Both the position numbers and the translations under genes were made by a program. Positions 38,088-45,355 of a DNA stretch of 64,000 nucleotides are shown here, one piece after another; position 1 is the stretch's first letter; each line of letters opens with the position of its first letter. This stretch comes from SP197 sp965242595. GTDB taxonomy: Bacteria; Pseudomonadota; Alphaproteobacteria; SP197. Where the stretch lies: contig OZ251464.1 of the NCBI GenBank assembly GCA_965242595.1, forward strand, positions 2,480,001 through 2,544,000. Reading direction: 5' to 3'. The notes under the pieces are model-generated. The model searched no databases, had not been told where the DNA came from, and saw nothing but the letters and a program-made list of their open reading frames with translations.

Positions 38088-38371
38088 ACGCGGGCGCCTT
38101 CGGACCGAGTCCCAAACCAGGCTCCTGAGCGCCAGCCAGGCGCCCACCGGCACGAAAGCGGCAAAGGGCAGGCGGCGAAAGCCGGCGCCGGCCAGCCAGC
38201 CGCCAGCGCCAGCGCGCGCCCGGCCACAGAAACGCCGCAGGATGGCCGCCAGGGCGGCGGCGGCCAGCGATTCGAAAGCCATGGCCGCAGCCTGGCACGG
38301 CGGGCGGTGGGCGGTTTTCGGAAACCGATTCTGGCGCTCTAAGATTTCTTACAGATATCTAGAGATTTTAC
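38088..38371. other. Intergenic region; GC content falls sharply after about 38335
   Basis: A minus-strand frame here encodes a hydrophobic stretch (MAFESLAAAALAAILRR from 38282) but runs on antisense through the methyltransferase and is not called. From 38335 the DNA becomes AT-rich with AGATATCT and two AGATTT-TAC-like segments just before the next promoter, which could be operator sites. Confidence 0.4.
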
Positions 38372-38400
38372 TTGACAAGGTTTAGGGAATGTGTTCGAAT
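38372..38400 (+). promoter_or_regulatory. Strong sigma-70 promoter of the PcfJ-like gene
   Basis: A consensus TTGACA (38372-38377), 17-base spacer and TCGAAT (38395-38400). It predicts a 50-base leader before ATG 38456 and excludes the earlier in-frame ATG at 38372, which lies inside the -35 box. Confidence 0.75.
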
Positions 38401-38455
38401 GCGGAATGTCGATTCGCAGAGTCGATTTTTCGAAACCGAAGCAAGGAAGCTGAAC

Positions 38456-39466
38456 ATGCAGAGCAAACCGACGGTTGGGAAGCTGGAGAGCAGGTTGCGG
38501 GGGCTGGGCCGCTACGAGGGCTTTGCCGATGAGGTGCAGGCCTTCGACAGGAAGTGCCGCGGCTGGCTGCGGCAGGACAACAACCGGGATGGGCGGGGTG
38601 TTTCCGCGCGGGCCACCGGCAAGGCGTTCAAGGGCTGTCGCCAGTTCGAGAAGGCCATGCGCGCCCAGGGCCACGCCGACCCGACCATCCGCCGCGAGGC
38701 CCACAAAGCGGTGCGCGGCGTACTGCACCGGGGCTTTCCCGAGATTCTGGGGCGGCTGAGCACGCTGTGGGGCCAGGTGAGCAAGGCGGACAGGCGCCTG
38801 GCCGAAAGCCGCCGCCAGGCCGGCGCGCGCATTCGGGCGCTGGGCAGCCGCTTTGAGCTGCGGGAGCTGCGCTCGCTGGCCAGCCTGCAGGAGGTGGGCC
38901 GGGCGATGGGCAATTGCGTGGAGAACCGGAGGTGGGCGCGATCCTATCTGCGGGACGAGGATGCGGAGATGTGGGCGGTGTTCTGCCAGCAGACGCAAAG
39001 GCCGCTGTATCTGGTGAAGGTGGACGGCTCTGCCGGGCGGGAGGTGATCGAATTCGAGGGCCGCGGTGGCGAGACCCCGGAGCTGGAGCGGCCCTTTGCC
39101 CGCAAGCTGCTGCGCGCCCTGGACGCCCAGGGCGACGACCTTGAGGCCTTCGCCGGTGTCGGCGCCTTTTCCTCGTGCCTGGACGCCTTGCCCGAGGTGG
39201 AGGCCATCGCGGCCGATGGCGGACTGCATCGGGTCTGGATCGTGGGCGATGCCGGCGATGACAGGGAGATCGTGATGGCCAGCCGGTGGCCGGACGAGGC
39301 GCGGTGGGGCTGGTCGCGCTTCACGCGCAGACGGGGCAGGCGGCGGCGCATCGGTGGCGATGGCGGTGTGCTGGACGCCGACGGCTGCAACCGGCTTTCG
39401 GAGGGCGCGTTGCTGGCCATGGTGTTGCGCCATCCGGAGCTGGCCGAAAAACTGCGGGGGGCGTGA
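38456..39466 (+). CDS. PcfJ-like protein
   Basis: A 336-residue basic protein. Residues about 140-175 (ASLQEVGRAMGNCVENRRWARSYL and the following AVFCQQTQRPLYLVKVD) resemble the PcfJ-like domain found in mobile-element proteins, where an N-C-V element precedes beta strands. The rest is Arg-rich and unassigned. AAGGAAG lies six to seven bases before ATG 38456. It is driven by a strong promoter at the AT-rich edge of an accessory block and is followed 45 bases later by a small unknown gene. Function is unknown; PcfJ itself comes from an enterococcal conjugative plasmid. Confidence 0.75.
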   Translation: MQSKPTVGKLESRLRGLGRYEGFADEVQAFDRKCRGWLRQDNNRDGRGVSARATGKAFKGCRQFEKAMRAQGHADPTIRREAHKAVRGVLHRGFPEILGRLSTLWGQVSKADRRLAESRRQAGARIRALGSRFELRELRSLASLQEVGRAMGNCVENRRWARSYLRDEDAEMWAVFCQQTQRPLYLVKVDGSAGREVIEFEGRGGETPELERPFARKLLRALDAQGDDLEAFAGVGAFSSCLDALPEVEAIAADGGLHRVWIVGDAGDDREIVMASRWPDEARWGWSRFTRRRGRRRRIGGDGGVLDADGCNRLSEGALLAMVLRHPELAEKLRGA

Positions 39467-39511
39467 GCGCGGGGGGCGGGTTTTCCGCCCCGGCGCCACC
39501 GAGGAGGGGCC

Positions 39512-39787
39512 ATGGCGAGGCGAAGCAGGGACGACATCGTGGACGAGCTGGAAGAGCATCTGCGCCTGGCCGGCAAGCCCTGCATGACCTTGCCATGGCC
39601 CGATTTCTACCGGCTGTGCGGGCGGGTGAGGATGAAGCAGCCCTTTCTGGACGAGCTGCGCGAGCTGGCGTCGGCCCGTTTTCAGTTGGTCGTGGCCTAT
39701 GGCCGCAATGCGGTGGTGGTGTGCCACGACCGCAACTTTGCCGACATCGCCCGCGAGCCGTGGTGGAGGCACGGCGGCGGCGGGTGA
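39512..39787 (+). CDS. 91-residue hypothetical protein
   Basis: Starts at ATG 39512 after a GAGGAGGGG site. The sequence MARRSRDDIVDELEEHLRLAG followed by FYRLCGRVRMKQPFLDELRELA suggests a compact helical protein ending in beta strands (FQLVVAYGRNAVVVC). I recognise no family. It is probably co-transcribed with the PcfJ-like gene. Confidence 0.7.
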   Translation: MARRSRDDIVDELEEHLRLAGKPCMTLPWPDFYRLCGRVRMKQPFLDELRELASARFQLVVAYGRNAVVVCHDRNFADIAREPWWRHGGGG

Positions 39788-39884
39788 ACGGTGGGCGGCC
39801 GTGGGGGCGCGGATGAGCGTAGGAGGGGGTGGGCCTTGGGCCGTGCCTGGGCTACATTGTGGCCCGGACGTGGGGAGAGCGGAT

Positions 39885-40076
39885 ATGAGCGTCGTGGTTC
39901 GCGCGCGCGTCGACGAGAGGGTGAAGGACGAGGCCGCCGCCGAAAAGCGCCTGCCCTTCGAACCGCTGGTGCCCAATAGCGAGACCATCGCGGCCATGGA
40001 GGCCGCCCGGCGCGGCGAAGTGGTGACCGTCGGCGGTGTGGACGGGCTGATGGCCGACCTGAATGCGGGTGGTTAG
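39885..40076 (+). CDS. RelB/DinJ-like antitoxin lacking its middle segment
   Basis: A 63-residue product. The N-terminus MSVVVRARVDERVKDEAAAE matches the ribbon and first helix of RelB/DinJ antitoxins, and KRLPFEPLVPNSETIAAMEAARRGE matches their toxin-binding half. The roughly 20-25 residues normally between them, which form the second helix of the ribbon-helix-helix fold, are absent. DNA binding is thus doubtful. GGGGAGAG lies before ATG 39885. No RelE/YafQ-type toxin follows; the next ORF is unrelated. It may be a decayed remnant or a reduced antidote. Confidence 0.75.
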   Translation: MSVVVRARVDERVKDEAAAEKRLPFEPLVPNSETIAAMEAARRGEVVTVGGVDGLMADLNAGG

Positions 40077-40164
40077 GCGGATTCCAGGTATCAGAAAGAG
40101 ACAATGCGCCAGAAGTATCGACGTGAAATCAGAAGCGATCCAGACCGATCTAAAAAAGAGCAGG

Positions 40165-40515
40165 ATGATGAAGATCAACGGCCAAGCGGTTTCTCTACAG
40201 GTCTCCCAAAATGGAGCAAAACAGATAATGAAGTACCATGCCTCCGGGGTTGAAGATAAAGATTTCCAGAAAGGATTAGAGAATTGGTGGCCCAAAGAAG
40301 AAGAAGATATTAGGGAAGAGCACTTCTATTGGTTGTGTGCGTGGGCTGTTCGTCCAGGAAGAAGAAAGGCACCTGCTGCTGCAAGGCGAGTACTCCGTGA
40401 AATATTCGGCATAGATTCCGAGAAGTTGCCGCAGGATTTCATAAACGAAGCACGCAAAAAAGAAAAGAGATATACAAAGAGATATACAGGTAATAGCAGC
40501 CCTATCATCCCCTAA
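40165..40515 (+). CDS. Hypothetical protein, AT-rich accessory gene
   Basis: From ATG 40165 a 116-residue product starting MMKINGQAVSLQVSQNG, with WWPKEEEDIREEHFYWLCAWAVRPGRR in the middle and a Lys-rich end. No family recognised. An upstream in-frame ATG at 40063 overlaps the antitoxin gene and gives an unlikely basic extension. It lies where a toxin partner might be expected but does not resemble RelE, YafQ or ParE. Confidence 0.6.
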   Translation: MMKINGQAVSLQVSQNGAKQIMKYHASGVEDKDFQKGLENWWPKEEEDIREEHFYWLCAWAVRPGRRKAPAAARRVLREIFGIDSEKLPQDFINEARKKEKRYTKRYTGNSSPIIP

Positions 40516-40564
40516 AAGAGTAGTGGTGGGTGAAGGAAATTATCGCGAGCAATATAACTTATCG

Positions 40565-41131
40565 CTATTCTATCTCTTCTACAGAAAAGACGATCAACTC
40601 CTGGCGGTTGATCTTGATGTCCTTTTCGCTTGGCTTTCGGAGACCGGCATGGATCGAATCGATGTCGATCCTGTGGATCGCACCGTCTTCCGAATCGGAG
40701 AACAGCAGCTTTCCTCTGAGGGCGGGCTCGACGACGACCCAGTGTGGCCAGGGTGCTTCCATGCCGACGATGAAACATGAGACACCGTCGCCCTGCAAGA
40801 TGTCGCCGAATCTTTCCCAATACTCATTGTTGGTTCGCGGCGTTCTCTTGTGGAAGGGATAGGATACCTGGACGGAGAAGCCGTAGATGTCTTGCCACCA
40901 TGCCGTTTCCCTCTGGCAGCGGGCGACCATTCTCATCATGTCGCCGAATGTCACCCCTCTCCAGAGAACGTCGGGCCATCTGCTTTTTGCCAACGTGCCA
41001 CAGGCGATCTGAAAAATCTCCTGGAGCTCTTCGTCTTCATGTTCGGGCTGGTCGTAGCCACAAATGGCATAGGCATTGGCGATGGCATACATGCCGCACA
41101 GGCCATCGTGGCTGCCTTGTTGGCTGGGCAC
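40565..41131 (-). CDS. Papain/C39-like cysteine peptidase-type protein
   Basis: A 188-residue protein with the hallmarks of a papain-like fold: Q5 and C12 in SQQGSHDGLCGMYAIANAY, and a catalytic-type His, H130, in PWPHWVVVEP, followed by an acidic SDSEDG that may supply the third residue. It is shorter than bacteriocin-processing C39 peptidases and has no membrane segments. The start is GTG 41131 with a clear AAGGAGA seven bases upstream. It lies 14 bases after the nuclease-like gene on the same strand, so the two form an operon. The substrate is unknown; a peptidase next to a nuclease suggests defence or regulation, as inference. Confidence 0.72.
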   Translation of the reverse strand: MPSQQGSHDGLCGMYAIANAYAICGYDQPEHEDEELQEIFQIACGTLAKSRWPDVLWRGVTFGDMMRMVARCQRETAWWQDIYGFSVQVSYPFHKRTPRTNNEYWERFGDILQGDGVSCFIVGMEAPWPHWVVVEPALRGKLLFSDSEDGAIHRIDIDSIHAGLRKPSEKDIKINRQELIVFSVEEIE

Positions 41132-41145
41132 GAGTCGTTCTCCTT

Positions 41146-41805
41146 TTATGCTTTCTTCCCGTACCTCCTGGATAACTCAATAATATGAGATCCGTACTCC
41201 CATTCTTTTCCACCATGCCGCTCATGGCGTTTAACGAAACTATCTTTGGTACATAATTTCTTATGAAAATCGACTTTCACATTAGAAAGTTTCAGGCTGC
41301 AGATGTATTCTTTCGCATTTTTCATCCTTTTTTCTAAGGTATTGTGAGGTTTTCTCGGCCCTGAATAATATATGACGAGAAATCCACTTTTTAGAGATCC
41401 TCCATGCCGAGAACTAAGACTGGCAACAAGGCTATGCAGTTTATCTATGTCCTTGGTGCACTCTTTTCTCTCCCACCTACGCTTCACTTCTATAGCATGA
41501 ATGGGAGCTTCTTGTTTGTTAAGCAATACTACATCTGTGCGCCTTCGTGATCTCATTGCCTTGAAAGGTCGGCCTTGTCGTTTTCTAGCGCCAGACCATA
41601 TTGCGATGTCTTTGAATGGAAGCTCCAAACAGATATATTCTCCATCTTTCTGATATTCGCGAATTTTAGAAGAAATTTCCGATACGAGAAAGCCTTCCAC
41701 ACCGAAATCCCCGATCCAATCTCCACCTGACCACTCTTCATACTTATTGTGTGCGCTGAATACTCCTTCATGTATGGCCTTAACGATTTCATCCTTCCTG
41801 ATCAT
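41146..41805 (-). CDS. PD-(D/E)XK nuclease-like protein
   Basis: A 219-residue protein with a restriction-endonuclease-like core: E61 in CLELPF, D91 in RRRTDVVLLN, and E106-V-K108 in PIHAIEVKRRW, the usual E, D and ExK arrangement. The rest is basic and Lys/Arg-rich with an AT-rich gene. ATG 41805 was chosen over 41811 because GGGAG is then about eight bases away. A consensus TTGACA (41860-41855) lies upstream, without a good -10 box. No methyltransferase is adjacent, so it is not a standard restriction-modification system. DNA or RNA cleavage is inferred from the motif only. Confidence 0.75.
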   Translation of the reverse strand: MIRKDEIVKAIHEGVFSAHNKYEEWSGGDWIGDFGVEGFLVSEISSKIREYQKDGEYICLELPFKDIAIWSGARKRQGRPFKAMRSRRRTDVVLLNKQEAPIHAIEVKRRWERKECTKDIDKLHSLVASLSSRHGGSLKSGFLVIYYSGPRKPHNTLEKRMKNAKEYICSLKLSNVKVDFHKKLCTKDSFVKRHERHGGKEWEYGSHIIELSRRYGKKA

Positions 41806-41930
41806 CGTCATTCTCCCAGCGAACGGTTGCCAGCCTTCCCCCACCGCCACCGCTTGTCAATCCCCCCGCCATTGCGCCCCACCGCCCCCACCCCCACACT
41901 CCCGCCCGGCAACCGCGCGAGGGCCGGGCC

Positions 41931-43787
41931 ATGGCGGGCGATCTCGACAATCATCGGCTGGCGCCGTTGCTGGCGCCGTCCTCGGTGGCGCTGGTGGGCG
42001 CTTCGCGGCGCGAGGGGTCGGTGGGCCACGCCATGGTGGAAACGCTGCGGCGGGGTGGCTTTGGCGGCCGGGTTCATTGCGTCAATCCGCGCTATGACGA
42101 GGTGGGCGGCTGGCCCTGTCTGCCCACGCTGGCCGATTTGCCCGCCCCGCCCGATGTGGCCGTGCTTTCGGTGGCCGCCCACCGCATGGAGGCCACCTTC
42201 GACCAGGCGCTGGCGGCGGGCGCGCGGGCGCTGGTGATTTTCGACCCCTGTTTCTTTGCCGAAGATGGCGACCCGCCGCTGCTGCAAAGGCTGAAGGCGC
42301 GCGCCGCCGAGGCCGATATTCCGGTGTGCGGCGGCAATGGCATGGGCTTCGTCAATCTGGATGGCGGCGCCTGGCTCAGCTTTCAGGGGCCGGCGCGGGC
42401 ATTGCCGGGCGGTATTGCCGCCATCTGCCATTCCGGCTCGGTCTATAGCCTGCTGATCGACAGCAATGCGCGCCATCGTTTCAATCTGCTGGTCTCGCCC
42501 GGCCAGGAGATCGGCGCCACGGCCGCCGATTATCTCGATTACGCGCTGGAGATGCCCTCGACCCGCGTGGTGGCGATGTTCCTGGAGGCGGTGCGCGACC
42601 CGGACGCCTTTCTGGCCGCCCTGGCCAAGGCCCGGCGGCGGCGGATACCCGTGGTGGCCGTGAAGGTGGGGCGGTGCCAGGCCAGCGCGGCGCTGGCAGC
42701 CAGCCATTCCGGCGCCATGGTGGGCGACGATGGCGCCTTCGATGCGGTGTGCGAAAGCCAGGGCGCGATCCGGGCCGGCGACCTGGACCGGGCGCTGGCC
42801 ACCGCGCAGCTGCTGGCCAGCCGTCCGTTGCCGGGGGCCGGCGGGCTGGGGGTGGTGACCGATTCCGGCGGCCTGCGCGGACAGCTGATCGACCTGGCCT
42901 GGGAGATGGGCGTGCCCTTTGCGCCGCTGACCCCGGCCACCGTGGCCGCCCTGCGCCAGGCGCTGGCCTTCGGGCTGGAGCCGGTGAACCCGCTGGACGC
43001 CGCCGGGCCGCTGGACGGCGATTTCACCGCCCGCTTCGAGGCCGCCGCGCTGGCGCTGGCCCGCGACCCCAATGTTGCCATCGTGGCCCATGAGCTGTTC
43101 GCCGACGACCACGCCTGTTTCTACCCCGATCTGGCCCGCGCGCTGGAGACCATGCCGGCGCGCAGCGGCAAGCCGCATCTGTTGTTTTGCAGCCTGGCGG
43201 CGGCGGAAAACGACACCGTGGCGCTGCGATTTCAGAATGCCGGCATGGCGGCGATCGACGGCGCGGCCACCATGCTGGCGGCGGTGGCCCATGCGCTGGC
43301 CTGGCGCGACCGCAACGCCGAAGAGGACGACCCACCGCAAGCGGCGCCCAAAGCCGCCCAGCGCTGGCGCCAGGCGCTGGCGCGGGGAGAGGGGGGCGAC
43401 GGCCGCGCCTTGCTGGCCGATTTCGCCATCGCCGCGCCGGGCGAGGTGCCGGGGCCGGCGCTGGCCTTCACCGCCCGGCGCGATCCCCAATTCGGGCCGA
43501 TGGTCACGGTGGCCCCCGGCGGAGTGCCGGCGGGGCCGGGCCATGAGCGCGCCTGCGCCCTGGCGCCTTTCGGCCGCGCCCAGGCGGGGCGGCTGATCGC
43601 AAGGCTGAAGGCGGCCCGCCAGCTGACCGGCGGCCGGGAGGGCGCGGCGTGCCTGGCGGCGGCGCTGGCACGTTTCTCGCTGCTGGCGGCGCTGCTGGCG
43701 GAGGCGCCCGCCGGCCTGGAGATCGCCATCGCCCGCATCGCCGCCGGCCCCGAAGGCGCGCTGGCCGACGGGGTGCGGGCCGGCTGA
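41931..43787 (+). CDS. ADP-forming acyl-CoA synthetase-like protein with shortened ATP-grasp domain
   Basis: A 618-residue protein. The CoA-binding Rossmann domain (PSSVALVGASRREGSVG), the flavodoxin-like succinyl-CoA-ligase domain with its histidine region (AAICHSGSVYSLLID and ALAASHSGAMVGDDGAFDAV) and the third domain are in the usual order. The C-terminal ATP-grasp region holds only the second half (RRDPQFGPMVTVAPGGV); the roughly 90-residue N-lobe that binds ATP, with VALK and HKxDxGGV motifs, is missing. It may be inactive as a ligase, work with a separate ATP-grasp protein, or act as a CoA sensor. ATG 41931 gives a normal start. Confidence 0.85.
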   Translation: MAGDLDNHRLAPLLAPSSVALVGASRREGSVGHAMVETLRRGGFGGRVHCVNPRYDEVGGWPCLPTLADLPAPPDVAVLSVAAHRMEATFDQALAAGARALVIFDPCFFAEDGDPPLLQRLKARAAEADIPVCGGNGMGFVNLDGGAWLSFQGPARALPGGIAAICHSGSVYSLLIDSNARHRFNLLVSPGQEIGATAADYLDYALEMPSTRVVAMFLEAVRDPDAFLAALAKARRRRIPVVAVKVGRCQASAALAASHSGAMVGDDGAFDAVCESQGAIRAGDLDRALATAQLLASRPLPGAGGLGVVTDSGGLRGQLIDLAWEMGVPFAPLTPATVAALRQALAFGLEPVNPLDAAGPLDGDFTARFEAAALALARDPNVAIVAHELFADDHACFYPDLARALETMPARSGKPHLLFCSLAAAENDTVALRFQNAGMAAIDGAATMLAAVAHALAWRDRNAEEDDPPQAAPKAAQRWRQALARGEGGDGRALLADFAIAAPGEVPGPALAFTARRDPQFGPMVTVAPGGVPAGPGHERACALAPFGRAQAGRLIARLKAARQLTGGREGAACLAAALARFSLLAALLAEAPAGLEIAIARIAAGPEGALADGVRAG

Positions 43788-43848
43788 GCCTGCGCCCCCG
43801 CCGTGGCGCCGCCTTGGCGCGGGGCCGGGGCGCCGCCATACTGGCGCC

Positions 43849-44730
43849 ATGGACGACTATCTGGTGAAGCCCGACCCGGCGGATGCGCGGCTGACGCGCC
43901 GCATCGCCGGGCGGGACCACGAAGGGCGGCGCATCGAGGCGCAGGTGACGGTGGAACGGCCGCTGACCCTGTTCCTGAACGGCCAGGAAATCGTCACCAT
44001 GATGACCATCGGCGACCGCCCCGATTGCCTGGCCGTGGGCTATCTGATGAACCAGGGCATGTTGCAGGGCGACGACGACATCCTGGCCATCGACCACGAC
44101 GACGAGACCGGCACGGTGGTGGTGCGCACCCGGCGGCGCACCGATTACGAGGACAGGCTGAAGAAAAAGACGCTGACCTCCGGCTGTGCCCAGGGCACCG
44201 TATTCGGCGATCTGATGGACCGGTTCGAGGCCATCCGCCTGCCGCCGGGGGCCGAAATGCGCACCTCCTGGCTCTATGCCCTGGCCAGAACCATCGCCAC
44301 CACCCCCAGCCTGTATCTGGCGGCGGGCGCCATCCATGGCTGCGTGCTGTGCCAGCGCGACCGCCCATTGCTGTATATGGAGGATGTGGGCCGCCACAAC
44401 GCGGTGGACAAAATCGCCGGCTATATGGCGCTGCACGGCATCTCCGCGGCGGGCAAAAGCTTCTACACCACCGGGCGGCTGACCAGCGAGATGGTGATCA
44501 AGGCGGCCAGGATGGGCCTGCCCATCCTCATGTCGCGTTCCGGCTTCACCGCCTGGGGGGTGGAGCTGGCCCGCCAGGTGGGAATGACGCTGATCGGGCG
44601 GCTGCGGGGCCGGCGCTTTCTGGTGCTGGCGGGGGAGGAACGGCTGCGCTACGACGCCGCGCCCGCGGCCATCCGGGCGGCGGGGCCGGGCCACGAAAAG
44701 CTGGCGGCGCGGGGGGCGAACGATGGCTGA
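43849..44730 (+). CDS. fdhD: Formate dehydrogenase accessory sulfurtransferase FdhD
   Basis: A 293-residue FdhD protein that passes sulfur from a cysteine desulfurase to the bis-MGD cofactor of formate dehydrogenase. It contains the persulfide-carrying region TSGCAQGTVFGD, HGCVLCQRDRPLLYMEDVGRHNAVDKIAG and TTGRLTSEMVIKAARMG, all typical. It is 6 kb from its expected client, the formate dehydrogenase, and overlaps mobA by eight bases. Confidence 0.96.
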   Translation: MDDYLVKPDPADARLTRRIAGRDHEGRRIEAQVTVERPLTLFLNGQEIVTMMTIGDRPDCLAVGYLMNQGMLQGDDDILAIDHDDETGTVVVRTRRRTDYEDRLKKKTLTSGCAQGTVFGDLMDRFEAIRLPPGAEMRTSWLYALARTIATTPSLYLAAGAIHGCVLCQRDRPLLYMEDVGRHNAVDKIAGYMALHGISAAGKSFYTTGRLTSEMVIKAARMGLPILMSRSGFTAWGVELARQVGMTLIGRLRGRRFLVLAGEERLRYDAAPAAIRAAGPGHEKLAARGANDG

Positions 44731-45355
44731 AGGCGCGCTTTCCGGCGTGGTGGGGGTGGTGCTGGCCGGCGGTCTGGCGCGGCGCTTCGGCGGCGGGGAC
44801 AAGGGCCTGTTGCCGCTGGCCGGGCGCCCGCTGCTGGATCACGTCATCCGCCGCCTGCGCCCCCAGGTGCGGCTGCTGGCGCTGAACGCCAATGGCGACA
44901 GAGGCCGCTTCGCCCGCTGGAAGCTGCCGGTGGCCCCCGATGTGCTGCCGGGCAATCCGGGGCCGCTGGTGGGCGTGCTGACCGGCCTGGACTGGGCCTT
45001 CGCCAATGTGCCCGGGCTGGCCTGGGTGGCGACCGCGCCCACCGACGCGCCCTTTCTGCCCAAAGACCTGGTGGCCCGCTTTCTGGCCGCGGTGGAGGAC
45101 AAGGGCGCCGACATGGCCTGTGCCGCCTCGGGCGGAAGGCGCCATCCGGTGGCGGGGCTGTGGCCGGTGGGGCTGCGCAACGCGCTGCGCCGGGCGCTGG
45201 TGGTCGAGGGCCTGCGCAAGGTGGAAGACTGGACCGGCCGCTACAAGGTCGCCTGTGTCGAGTTCGCCGCCGAGCCGCTGGACCCCTTCTTCAACGCCAA
45301 CGACGGCACCGACCTGGCGATGGCCGAGCGTCTGGCCGCCACCGACCGCCCGTGA
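44723..45355 (+). CDS. mobA: Molybdenum cofactor guanylyltransferase MobA
   Basis: A 210-residue nucleotidyltransferase that adds GMP to molybdopterin to form the guanine dinucleotide cofactor. The signature VVLAGGLARRFGGGDKGLLPLAGRPLLDHV and the metal-binding TDAPFLP segment are present. It overlaps fdhD by eight bases and the following molybdenum hydroxylase gene by four (GTGA). The neighbouring hydroxylase family usually needs the cytosine form made by MocA, so MobA probably serves the formate dehydrogenase. Confidence 0.93.
   Translation: MAEGALSGVVGVVLAGGLARRFGGGDKGLLPLAGRPLLDHVIRRLRPQVRLLALNANGDRGRFARWKLPVAPDVLPGNPGPLVGVLTGLDWAFANVPGLAWVATAPTDAPFLPKDLVARFLAAVEDKGADMACAASGGRRHPVAGLWPVGLRNALRRALVVEGLRKVEDWTGRYKVACVEFAAEPLDPFFNANDGTDLAMAERLAATDRP

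Noticed and set aside
37224..38282. Minus-strand ORF starting MAFESLAAAALAAIL
   Set aside because: Most of it is antisense to the methyltransferase; only the first 60 codons are in free DNA and no ribosome site is visible.
39885..40515. Complete RelBE-type toxin-antitoxin pair
   Set aside because: The antitoxin lacks its middle segment and the following ORF does not resemble RelE, YafQ or ParE.
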